64,000 nt of DNA from Nocardiopsis suaedae (lineage in GTDB: Bacteria > Actinomycetota > Actinomycetes > Streptosporangiales > Streptosporangiaceae), in the NCBI RefSeq assembly GCF_027706745.1, contig NZ_JAQFWP010000006.1:85605-149604 (forward strand). The letters are read 5' to 3'. Below, piece by piece: positions 16,320 to 23,893 of this stretch. Below the pieces are notes generated by a model. It ran no database searches, had not been told where the DNA came from, and was given only the letters and a program-made list of their open reading frames with translations. The position numbers and the translations under genes were made by a program. The stretch's first letter is position 1. Each line of letters begins with the position of its first letter.

Positions 16320-16839
16320 CCGGTGGCGATCACCGCAGACCGGATAATGGCGTTGTCGAAGGCGGCGCAGTGCTTCGCAGTGACGCCTCATATTGTCGCC
16401 GGTCGAAAACGAACGGACCCAATCCCCCAAGGAGCCCAGGATTCCCGCATTCCGTTGAAGAACCCCGACCAGGTCACGCTCGTATCGGTCACATCGACAC
16501 GCGCGGAAAGCGGCCAGCAGCCCCATAGCCCGCATGGGCAGCCGAGCAGCACCGTGTCACCGTCGTCGTAGTAAGACAGCTCCGGCTCCCCCGAGAAAGT
16601 ACAGGCTCGGCCAGAAGACCCCATCCAACGAGTCCAGGCCGACGTAACCCCCGGGGGGAAGGCGCCTCATCCTCGTCACCGTCGACCTCCGCCAATGCCA
16701 ACGGACGCTCGATTGGACGCGCCAACCCCTGCGGCCGCACCCCATCGATCGAGATTGCCAACCGCGGTGCCCTTGGTCCCTCAGACTCAGGAGCATCGGC
16801 GGCTTCGACTACGAACTCGATCCTGTTCACCGGCCCCAC
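16320..16839 (-). pseudogene. Hypothetical gene broken by several frameshifts
   Basis: Reading the minus strand, a protein-like sequence jumps between frames: it starts NRIEFVVEAADAPE (frame from 16839), continues PPGGYVGLDSLDGVFWPS in a second frame near 16650, then GEPELSYYDDGDTVLLGCPC and GLWGCWPLSARVDVTDTSVT in a third, and ends FVFDRRQYEASL in yet another near 16400. Each segment has ordinary, non-Arg/Pro-rich composition and they join in sensible order, so this was one gene of about 150 codons with two or three indels. I do not know its function. It lies beside a transposase relic, in a decaying patch. Confidence 0.7.
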
Positions 16840-16882
16840 CTCAGCTGCTCAACGCGTGAAACCTGACCCTGCAGCCGGAGTA

Positions 16883-19213
16883 CTAGGCCGCCCCCGCCTC
16901 CTTCTCCTCCCTGCGCAGGAACGCGGCGGTGGAGGACCCCTCCGCCTCGGCGAGGTCGGCGGGGGAGCCTTCGAACACCACACGGCCCCCGTGGCGGCCG
17001 CCGCCGGGGCCCATGTCGATCACGTGGTCCGCGCGGCGCACCAGGTCCAGGTCGTGTTCGACCACGACGACCGTGTTGCCCGCGTCCACCAGCCGGTCCA
17101 GCAAAGCGGCCAGCCCCTCCACATCGGCCGGGTGCAGCCCGGCGGTCGGCTCGTCGAACACGTACAGCGCCCCCGACTCGCCCAGGTGCCGGGCCAGTTT
17201 GAGGCGCTGGCGCTCGCCCCCGGACAGGCTCGCCAGCTCCCGGCCCAGCGTCAGGTGGTCCAGCCCGACCTCCTCCAGCCGCGCCAGGCGCCGCCCGATG
17301 CCCGCGTCCTCCAGGAGCGCCGCGGCCTCGGCCGCCGTGGCGTCGAGCATCTGCGCGACGGTGCGCCCGGCCAGCCGGTGCTCCAGCGCCTCGGGGCGGA
17401 ACCGCAGGCCTCCGCACGCCTCGCACTCCGACACCACCGGGTCCATGAACGCCAGGTCCGTGGTGACGGTGCCGCGCCCCTTGCAGCGCGTGCAGGCGCC
17501 CGCGGAGTTGGCGCTGAACAGGGAGGGGGCGGCCCCCGATGCGTCGGCGAACAGGCGGCGGATGCGGTCCATCACCCGCAGGTGGGTGGCCACGGTCGCG
17601 CGGGGCGAGGCGGGGATGGGGGACTGGTCGACCACCACGGCCCCGGGGTGGCGCCGCTCCAGCTCGCGCACCAGTGACGACTTGCCCGACCCGGCCACGC
17701 CGGTGACGGCGGTCAGCACCCCCGCGGGCACATCGGCGCTCACCCCGTCCAGGTTGTTCAGGCGCGCGTCCTCGATGCGGTAGGCCCCCGACGGTGAACG
17801 CACGTCCTTCTTGAGCGGCGCGGGCGCGCGCAGCGCCTCCCCGGTGGCGGTGGCGGCGCCCTCCAGGGCCGACGGGGGTCCGGCGAACACCACGCGCCCG
17901 CCCGCGGCCCCGGCGCCGGGGCCCATGTCGATGACGTGGTCGGCGGCGCGCACCACCTGCCGGTCGTGTTCGACCACCAGCACGGTGTTGCCCTCCTCGC
18001 GCAGCTCGTGGAGGAGCCCGATGAGCCGGTGCACGTCGCGCGGGTGCAGCCCGCGGGAGGGCTCGTCGAACACGTAGGCCATCCCGGCCAGCCCCGTGCC
18101 CAGGTGGCGCACGACCTTGAGGCGCTGGGCCTCGCCGCCCGACAGGGTGCCCGACTCCCGGTCCAGGCGCAGGTAGCCCAGGCCCACGCGTTCGATGCGG
18201 CGCAGGGCGGCCAGGGCCTCGCCGGCCACGGCGGCGGCCACCGGGTCGGTCAGCCCGGCCAGTACACCGGCCAGGTCGGGCACCTCCAGGGCGCACATGT
18301 CGGCGATGCCCATGCCGGCCAGGCGGGAGGCGCGGGCGGCGGCGTTGAGGCGGGCGCCCCGGCACTGGGGGCACCGGCCCTCGTGCACGGCGGCGAGGGC
18401 GGCCCGGCGGTCGCGTCCGCGCAGGCGGGACTGGTCGCGGTTGAGCCAGCGGCGCTCCAGCACGGGCACCAGGCCCTCGTAGGCGTTGCGGTAGGTGCCG
18501 TTGGGGCCGCGGCGCGTCACGCGGAACCCGCCTCCGTTGAGCAGGAGTTCGCGCTCTTCGGCGGTGAAGGCGCCGACCGGCTTGTCGGGGTCGAACAGGC
18601 CGGATTCGGCGTAGATCTGCCAGGTGGCGGTGCCCACGGCGGCGATGGGGGCCAGGATGGCGCCCTGGTTGAGGGACAGGGCCGGGTCGAGCACGCGGTC
18701 GGGGTCGACGCGCACGGTGCGCCCCAGGCCCTGGCATTCGGGGCACATTCCGGCGGGGTCGTTGAAGGAGTAGGCGGTGGACTCCCCGGCCGAGGGGGCG
18801 GCGCAGCGCGAGTAGAGCACCCGAAGTGCGGCGTGCACGCCGGTCATGGTGCCGACGGTGGAGCGGGAGTTGGCCGCGGGGGCGCCCTGGTCGACGACGA
18901 CGGCCGGGGGGAGTCCGCGCACGGCGTCGGCGGCGGCGCGGGTGTTCTTGGGCAGGCGGTTGCGCAGGAAGCCGGGGAAGGTCTCGTTGAGGCGGCGCCC
19001 GGCCTCGGCCGCGATGACGCCGTGGACGAGGGAGGACTTGCCCGACCCGGAGACGCCGGTGACGGCGGTCACGGCGCCTTTGGGGACGCGGGCGTGCACG
19101 CCTTTGAGGTTGTTGTGGCGCGCACCGGCGACCAGGACGGCCTGCAGGTGCTCGTGTGGGCCCCAGTCGGGCGGGGTGTCGCCGGTCTCCTGGTCCTGGG
19201 CGCGGGTGGTCAT
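16883..19213 (-). CDS. UvrA-like ABC excision protein (UvrA2 / drug-resistance type)
   Basis: 776 residues from ATG 19213, with GAGG eight bases upstream. Two ABC modules, each with Walker A (GVSGSGKSSLV, GVAGSGKSSLV) and signature (LSGGEAQRLKV, LSGGERQRLKL), plus four Cys pairs (CPECQGLG, CPQCRGAR, CTRCKGRG, CEACGG). It is about 170 residues shorter than housekeeping UvrA (about 950), which fits UvrA2/DrrC-type proteins that lack the UvrB-binding region and confer resistance to DNA-binding drugs. It is transcribed divergently from a TetR regulator with an AT-rich operator between them, suggesting inducible expression. Confidence 0.88.
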   Translation of the reverse strand: MTTRAQDQETGDTPPDWGPHEHLQAVLVAGARHNNLKGVHARVPKGAVTAVTGVSGSGKSSLVHGVIAAEAGRRLNETFPGFLRNRLPKNTRAAADAVRGLPPAVVVDQGAPAANSRSTVGTMTGVHAALRVLYSRCAAPSAGESTAYSFNDPAGMCPECQGLGRTVRVDPDRVLDPALSLNQGAILAPIAAVGTATWQIYAESGLFDPDKPVGAFTAEERELLLNGGGFRVTRRGPNGTYRNAYEGLVPVLERRWLNRDQSRLRGRDRRAALAAVHEGRCPQCRGARLNAAARASRLAGMGIADMCALEVPDLAGVLAGLTDPVAAAVAGEALAALRRIERVGLGYLRLDRESGTLSGGEAQRLKVVRHLGTGLAGMAYVFDEPSRGLHPRDVHRLIGLLHELREEGNTVLVVEHDRQVVRAADHVIDMGPGAGAAGGRVVFAGPPSALEGAATATGEALRAPAPLKKDVRSPSGAYRIEDARLNNLDGVSADVPAGVLTAVTGVAGSGKSSLVRELERRHPGAVVVDQSPIPASPRATVATHLRVMDRIRRLFADASGAAPSLFSANSAGACTRCKGRGTVTTDLAFMDPVVSECEACGGLRFRPEALEHRLAGRTVAQMLDATAAEAAALLEDAGIGRRLARLEEVGLDHLTLGRELASLSGGERQRLKLARHLGESGALYVFDEPTAGLHPADVEGLAALLDRLVDAGNTVVVVEHDLDLVRRADHVIDMGPGGGRHGGRVVFEGSPADLAEAEGSSTAAFLRREEKEAGAA

Positions 19214-19241
19214 TGGTCGCACCTCTCTCCGTCGTTCGGCT

Positions 19242-19275
19242 AAAGCTAATAGCTATAGCTAATGCTATAACCGAT
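19242..19275. promoter_or_regulatory. AT-rich operator/promoter between uvrA-like and tetR genes
   Basis: Contains the palindrome TAGCTATAGCTA (19250-19261) and overlapping repeats of GCTAT/ATAGC in otherwise GC-rich DNA. Probably bound by the adjacent TetR protein to control both divergent genes; inferred from position. Confidence 0.6.
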
Positions 19276-19290
19276 AGTAGAATCCCCGCC

Positions 19291-19977
19291 GTGACATCCT
19301 TCGCCGACGACATCGAGGCGGGCGGCACCGACCGGCGCTCGCGGCGCCGCGCCGAGACCAAGGCCGAGATCCTGCGGCTGGCCGTGGAGGAGATGGCCGA
19401 GCACGGCGCGGCCGGGCTGAGCATGTCCCGGGTGGCCCGGCGGCTGGGGGTGCAGCCGCCGTCGCTGTACAAGTACTTCGACTCGCGCATGGCCCTCTAC
19501 GACGCGCTGTTCGGCATCGGCCAGCGGCGCTACCTGCGCACGGCCCGGCGGGCGGCCGAGCAGGCGCCGCCGGGGCTGGCGGGGTTCGCCCCGGTGCTGC
19601 GGGCCGGTGCGCGCTGGTCGGCCGAGAACCCGGTGCTGGCCCAGCTGATGTTCTGGCGCACGGTGCCCGGATTCGCCCCCTCCGAGCAGGCCTACGCCCC
19701 GGCGCTGGAGCTGCGGCGCGACTGGGCGGCGCGGGCGGGCGCGGCGGTGGAGCGCGGCGAGCTGGGCGCCGGGGCCGCCGGGGAGGAGGGGCTGGACCTG
19801 CTGGCCTCGCTGATCGCGGGCATGGTGTCGATGCAGTTGAGCAACGAGCCCGGCGCCGGGTTCGAGGGGAGCCGCTTCCTGCGGCACGTGGACCGCATCC
19901 CGGCCCTGTTCGCCGCGGCCTACCCGCCTCCGGGGGCGGAGGAGGCGGCGCGCGAAAAAAGAGCGCGCACAACTTGA
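19291..19977 (+). CDS. TetR-family transcriptional regulator
   Basis: 228 residues from the GTG at 19291. N-terminal helix-turn-helix at residues 20-70 (AETKAEILRLAVEEMAEHGA, MSRVARRLGVQPPSLYKYF), then an all-helical ligand-binding domain resembling the TetR C-terminal type with MFWRTVPGFAPSEQAYAP. Divergent from the UvrA-like gene, with its start only 77 bp away, so it most likely represses that gene and itself. The inducer would be a planar or DNA-binding compound if the UvrA-like protein is a drug-resistance type. Confidence 0.88.
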   Translation: MTSFADDIEAGGTDRRSRRRAETKAEILRLAVEEMAEHGAAGLSMSRVARRLGVQPPSLYKYFDSRMALYDALFGIGQRRYLRTARRAAEQAPPGLAGFAPVLRAGARWSAENPVLAQLMFWRTVPGFAPSEQAYAPALELRRDWAARAGAAVERGELGAGAAGEEGLDLLASLIAGMVSMQLSNEPGAGFEGSRFLRHVDRIPALFAAAYPPPGAEEAAREKRARTT

Positions 19978-19997
19978 TTGCACACAACCTAATAGGT
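19974..19997 (+). promoter_or_regulatory. Candidate OhrR operator
   Basis: TTGATTGCACACAA is followed at once by the 11-bp palindrome ACCTAATAGGT (19987-19997), 35 bp before the ohrR start and in the only AT-rich patch there. Autoregulated OhrR operators sit in this position in other actinobacteria; the exact motif is not a textbook match. Confidence 0.45.
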
Positions 19998-20032
19998 AGA
20001 TTCGCATCCGAACGAGGAGGACGGTCCCGACC

Positions 20033-20536
20033 ATGCCCGACGACCAGCCGCGCGACCCGCTCTCGCTGGACGCCCAGCTCTGCTTCACCGTGTACGCGGC
20101 GTCGCGGGCCCTCACCGGCCTGTACCGGGACCTGCTGGCCGACCTGGGCCTGACCTACCCGCAGTACCTGGTGATGCTGGTGCTGTGGGAGCGCGGCCCG
20201 GTCCCGGTCAAGGAGCTGGGCGCGGCCCTGCGCCTGGACTCGGGCACCCTCTCGCCGCTGCTGCGCCGCCTGGAGGCGGCCGGCCTGGTGGGCAGGGAGC
20301 GCTCGGGCTCCGACGAGCGGGTGGTCCGCGCCGTGCTGACCGAGCGCGGCGCCGCCATGCGCGAGCGGGCCGAGCGCATCCCCGAGCGGGTGCTGTGCGC
20401 CACCGGGCTCGACGGGCAGGAGGCGCGCACCCTGCGCGCCCTGCTGGACCGGGTCACCTCCTCGCTCGGCGCCGACGCGCCGCCCCCGGGCGCGGCGTCG
20501 GCGTGCCAACCGCCACCACAGGAGGATCGAGCATGA
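20033..20536 (+). CDS. ohrR: Organic hydroperoxide sensor, MarR-family repressor OhrR
   Basis: 167 residues from ATG 20033 behind CGAGGAGGACGG. The N-terminus has LDAQLCFTVYAASRALTGLY, which places the reactive Cys exactly as in OhrR proteins, and a winged helix with LTYPQYLVMLVLWERGPVPV and DSGTLSPLLRRLEAAGLV. A second Cys (ERVLCATGL) could form the disulfide of two-Cys OhrR. On oxidation by organic peroxides it leaves its operator and derepresses itself and ohr. The stop overlaps the ohr start (ATGA), confirming co-translation. Confidence 0.92.
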   Translation: MPDDQPRDPLSLDAQLCFTVYAASRALTGLYRDLLADLGLTYPQYLVMLVLWERGPVPVKELGAALRLDSGTLSPLLRRLEAAGLVGRERSGSDERVVRAVLTERGAAMRERAERIPERVLCATGLDGQEARTLRALLDRVTSSLGADAPPPGAASACQPPPQEDRA

Positions 20537-20955
20537 ACGTGCTGTACACCGCCAAGGCCAGTGTCTCCGGCGAGGGCCGCAAGGGCGCCGGGAAGACCGA
20601 CGACGGCCGCCTGGACGTGGAGCTGTCGGTGCCCAAGGGCCTGGGCGGCGACGACGGCCCGGGCACCAATCCCGAGCAGCTCTTCGCGGTGGGCTACGCC
20701 GCCTGCTTCCACGGCGCCCTGAAGAAGGTCGCCCGCGAGGCCAAGGTCGACGTCGAGGGCTCCACCATCGACTCGGAGGTGGCCATCGGCAGCGGCGACG
20801 ACGGCTTCGGCCTGGCCGTGCAGCTGAAGGTCACCATCCCGGGACAGGACCAGGCCGGTGCGCAGAAGCTGGCCGACGCCGCCCACCAGGTGTGCCCCTA
20901 CTCCAAGGCCACCCGCGGCAACATCGAGGTGACGGTCACCGCCGCCGGCGCCTGA
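20533..20955 (+). CDS. ohr: Organic hydroperoxide reductase Ohr
   Basis: 140 residues starting inside the ohrR stop. OsmC/Ohr fold with both peroxidatic-site cysteines: GYAACFHGALKKVA and AAHQVCPYSKATRGNIEV. The length matches Ohr (about 140). It reduces fatty-acid and other organic hydroperoxides to alcohols using lipoyl-type or small-thiol reductants in the cytoplasm. A strong hairpin ends the operon 12 bp after the stop. Confidence 0.95.
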   Translation: MNVLYTAKASVSGEGRKGAGKTDDGRLDVELSVPKGLGGDDGPGTNPEQLFAVGYAACFHGALKKVAREAKVDVEGSTIDSEVAIGSGDDGFGLAVQLKVTIPGQDQAGAQKLADAAHQVCPYSKATRGNIEVTVTAAGA

Positions 20956-20967
20956 GGCGCGGTGAAG

Positions 20968-21006
20968 GCGGAGGGGCCGGGAACGCACGCGCCCCGGCCC
21001 CTCCGC
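20968..21006. terminator. Bidirectional terminator between ohr and EamA permease
   Basis: GCGGAGGGGCCGGG pairs perfectly with CCCGGCCCCTCCGC (14 bp, 11-nt loop) between two convergent stops (20955 and 21021). Confidence 0.75.
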
Positions 21007-21020
21007 TCGTCCCCGGCCGA

Positions 21021-21965
21021 TCAGGGGCCGGAGGGCGCCGCGGGCGCCGGGGCCGGGTCGGGGGCCCGGACCCCTGTGGGCGCGGCCGAGCCGCGGGCCA
21101 GCGCCATCGCGGTGACCGCGGCCAGGACGACGGCCATGCCCGCCCACTGCGACCAGGCCGGCGCGGCGCCCAGCAGTGCCACCCCCACCACCGCCGAGAC
21201 CAGGGGGAAGGACAGCTCGGCCAGGGTGGCCCGGCTGGCGGCGGTGCGGCCCAGCCCCCAGTAGTACAGCGACAGGGCGGCCAGGCCGGGGATGAGCGCC
21301 AGCGCGAGCAGCAGCGGCACCTGGGCGGCGCCCACGGCCAGGGACGAGCCGGTGGCCGCGCAGATGCCCAGGGCGACCGGCAGGGCGATGGTGAAGCGGA
21401 CCGTGGTCACGTGCACGGGCGAGAGCGCCGCCCCGGCCAGTCGGCCCAGCACGGTGCCGCAGGCCCACAGCAGCGCCGCTCCCAGGGCCAGTGCGGCGCC
21501 CTTGGCGTTGGACACCGACACCGCCAGGGGGTCGGGGAAGGCCAGCAGCCAGGCCCCGGCCAGGGCGGGCACGGCGTAGAGCGCGAAGCGCGGGCGCAGC
21601 CGCTCGCCGAGCACCAGCACCGCCAGCACGATGGCGAACAGCGGCTGCATCTTCTGCAGCACCTGCGGGGTGATGGGGTCGCCGGTGGTGAACGCGAGCG
21701 TGAACAGGGTGGTGGCGCCCGCCGAGGACCCGCCGCCGACCACCGCCATGGCCAGCACGGTGCGCCGCCCGGCGGCGGCCAGCGCGCGGAAGGCGGGGAG
21801 GATCCAGGGGCTCAGGCACAGCGCGATGATCGCGTGCTCGTAGAAGACGATGGTGGGCGCGGGCAGCACGGCCGAGAGCGGTTCGCGCATCAGCGCCGAG
21901 GTGCCCCACAGCCCGGCGGCGATGGCCACCGCCCACATCCGGTCCCCGTGCCGTGCCGAAATCAC
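21021..21965 (-). CDS. EamA-type (DMT superfamily) permease
   Basis: 314 residues, GTG at 21965 with GGAGGAA upstream. About ten hydrophobic helices arranged as two EamA repeats (residues 12-140 and 155-290); the family hallmark is visible as PQVLQKMQPLFAIVLAVLVL at the end of repeat one and LAELSFPLVSAVVGVALLG in repeat two. Such carriers export amino acids, nucleosides or drugs. The C-terminal tail is Pro/Ala-rich and cytoplasmic. Convergent with ohr and divergent from the Uma2 relic; no partner gene suggests the substrate. Confidence 0.85.
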   Translation of the reverse strand: MISARHGDRMWAVAIAAGLWGTSALMREPLSAVLPAPTIVFYEHAIIALCLSPWILPAFRALAAAGRRTVLAMAVVGGGSSAGATTLFTLAFTTGDPITPQVLQKMQPLFAIVLAVLVLGERLRPRFALYAVPALAGAWLLAFPDPLAVSVSNAKGAALALGAALLWACGTVLGRLAGAALSPVHVTTVRFTIALPVALGICAATGSSLAVGAAQVPLLLALALIPGLAALSLYYWGLGRTAASRATLAELSFPLVSAVVGVALLGAAPAWSQWAGMAVVLAAVTAMALARGSAAPTGVRAPDPAPAPAAPSGP

Positions 21966-22114
21966 GTCCGGTTCCTCCCTCAGAGTCGGAAATCCGGGTG
22001 AATCCTCCCATCGACGGGGCGGTGGGCGCGCGCAAAGGCCGGCGAATTCGGGGAAGACGCCAGGCGGTCGTACGCGCGTGCGAATACTGGTCTCCCTGAA
22101 CGAGAGGAGGCAGT

Positions 22115-22766
22115 ATGACTGTCATGAGCACTCGGGAGACGGGGACCGGTCGGCTCACCGTGGACGACCTGGCGCGGATGCCGGACGACGGCAGCAAGTA
22201 CGAGCTGGTCGACGGGCGGCTTGAAGTGACTCCCGCTCCTGTTTTCGACCACTCGCGTGTCGAAGGGCGTCTGCAGACATTCCTGGGGAATCTTGCCCCC
22301 GATGGATTCGAGGTCCTTCCCGATCCAGGGATGAACCTCCACGGCGACCGGAGCCGCCACCGGCGCCCCGACCTCGTCGTGATCCGGGAAGGGGAGGAGA
22401 CGCGACCCTAACCTCACTCGCCCGCCGGTGCTGGCGGTGGAGGTGCTCTCTCCCGAAAGCGTCCTGCGCGACACGCACCGCAAGCGCGTCGAGTACGCCG
22501 AGTTCGGCATCGAGTCCTACTGGATCGTCGTCCCCTCGATCGAGAAGACCGCCGTTTTCGAGATGCGCCTTGATCACGGCGCCTACCGGGACGTCCAGGA
22601 GGTCCCCGACACCGACGTGTTCGAGACTGAGGTGCCCTTCCCCGTCCGCCTCGTCCCCCGCTGGCTCACTGCCGACGGCCCCTGGAGGCGCTGTATCGGG
22701 GGCGAGGAGGCAGGGGACCGGGCCGAGCGGTCTGCAGAGGCCCAGGTGACCACCGAGGACACCTGA
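22115..22766 (+). pseudogene. Uma2-family (PD-(D/E)XK) endonuclease-like gene with frameshift
   Basis: Starts ATG 22115 (GAGGAGG upstream). TVDDLARMPDDGSKYELVDG and PDPGMNLHGDRS lead to RPDLVVIREGEE, the first catalytic Asp region, then a stop at 22409-22411. The other half continues in a different frame: TRPPVLAVEVLSPESVLRD (second catalytic Glu) and YAEFGIESYWIVVPSIEKTA to 22766. One missing or extra base near 22400-22410 explains this. Uma2 genes are abundant in actinomycetes and of unknown biological role. Either a recent pseudogene or a base-call error. Confidence 0.8.
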
Positions 22767-22781
22767 CCCTCGACACGGCGA

Positions 22782-22814
22782 AGGGCGGCCGGGGCTCTGC
22801 GCCCCGGCCGCCCT
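22782..22814. terminator. Bidirectional terminator between Uma2 relic and CorC-type gene
   Basis: Perfect 14-bp stem AGGGCGGCCGGGGC/GCCCCGGCCGCCCT with a 5-nt loop, 15 bp after the plus-strand stop and 26 bp after the minus-strand stop. Confidence 0.8.
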
Positions 22815-22840
22815 CGTCCTGCCGCCTCACCGCGCCCCGG

Positions 22841-23893
22841 TCAGGCGCGCGGCTCCAGCAGCAGCAGCCGGTCCAGCATGTCCTGCATGGTCACCAGCCC
22901 CAGCAGGCGCGGACGCGACCGCTTGGCCTCGGCCGAGCCCGGTGCGGCCTCGGTGCCCTCGACCAGCACCAGGTGGCTGCGGGTCTCGCGCATGATGCCC
23001 AGCGCCGCGTAGATCGGCGTGGCCGCCGCCAGCGTGGGCACCGGCCGCATCAGGTCGGCCGCGGTGGTGCCCCGCGGGCTGGTCAGCGCGTCGCGCACGT
23101 GCGCCACGCCCAGCGGGCGGCCGCCGTCCAGCACCACCAGGCGCAGGTGCCCCGACTCCCGGGAGACCCGCTTGACCTCCTCGAGGTCGGCCTTCGGCCC
23201 CACTGCGGCCATCTCCGCCAGCGGGGTCATCACCTCGGCCAGCGGCCGGGCGTTGACCTCCAGGGCGGTGGCCAGCTGCTCGCGGCGCTCCTCGTCCAGC
23301 GCCCCGGCCTTGGCCGAGTGGTCGACCAGCTCGCGCAGGTCGTCGGGGCCGTGCCCGCCGGCGACCTCGTCCACCGCCGAGACCCCCACCAGGTGCAGGC
23401 ACTTGTTGGCCATCCCGTTGAGCAGCACCAGCGCCGGGCGGGTGAGCCACATGAACGCCCGCATCGGGACCGCCAGCAGCGTCGCCGACTTCTCCGGGTG
23501 CGAGATCGCCCAGGACTTGGGCGCCATCTCGCCCACCACCAGGTGCAGGAAGGTCACCACGACCAGGGAGAGCACGTAGGCCAGGGTGTAGGCCACCGCG
23601 TCGGGCATCCACCCGTGGAACAGCGGCTCCATCAGGTGCTTGACCGCGGGCTTGGAGATGGCGCCCAGGGCCAGCGTGCACAGGGTGATGCCCAGCTGGG
23701 ACCCGGCCAGCAGCAGGGACAGGTCCCGGGCGCTGCGCAGCGCGGCCCGCGCCGACACGCTCTTCTCGGCCGCCTCCTCCAGGCGGTAGCGGCGCGCGGC
23801 CACCAAGGCGAACTCGATGGCCACGAAGAACGCGCTGAGGGCGATGATGACGACCGTCAGGGACAGGGCCAGGACGGGGTTCATGTCGCTCAT
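22841..23893 (-). CDS. CNNM/CorC-type membrane protein (DUF21 + CBS pair), short form
   Basis: 350 residues from ATG 23893, whose ATG overlaps the TGA of the upstream gene. DUF21 transmembrane domain at 1-180 (about four helices, LSAFFVAIEFALVAARRYRL, then VVGEMAPKSWAI at the family's E-x-x-P-K motif), followed by a CBS pair at about 200-340 (MTPLAEMAAVG, YAALGIMRETRSHLVLVEG). It lacks the C-terminal CorC_HlyC domain of its partner. Homologues carry or regulate Mg2+/Co2+ or protect from high Mg. The two different-length partners in one operon suggest a heterodimer. Confidence 0.88.
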   Translation of the reverse strand: MSDMNPVLALSLTVVIIALSAFFVAIEFALVAARRYRLEEAAEKSVSARAALRSARDLSLLLAGSQLGITLCTLALGAISKPAVKHLMEPLFHGWMPDAVAYTLAYVLSLVVVTFLHLVVGEMAPKSWAISHPEKSATLLAVPMRAFMWLTRPALVLLNGMANKCLHLVGVSAVDEVAGGHGPDDLRELVDHSAKAGALDEERREQLATALEVNARPLAEVMTPLAEMAAVGPKADLEEVKRVSRESGHLRLVVLDGGRPLGVAHVRDALTSPRGTTAADLMRPVPTLAAATPIYAALGIMRETRSHLVLVEGTEAAPGSAEAKRSRPRLLGLVTMQDMLDRLLLLEPRA

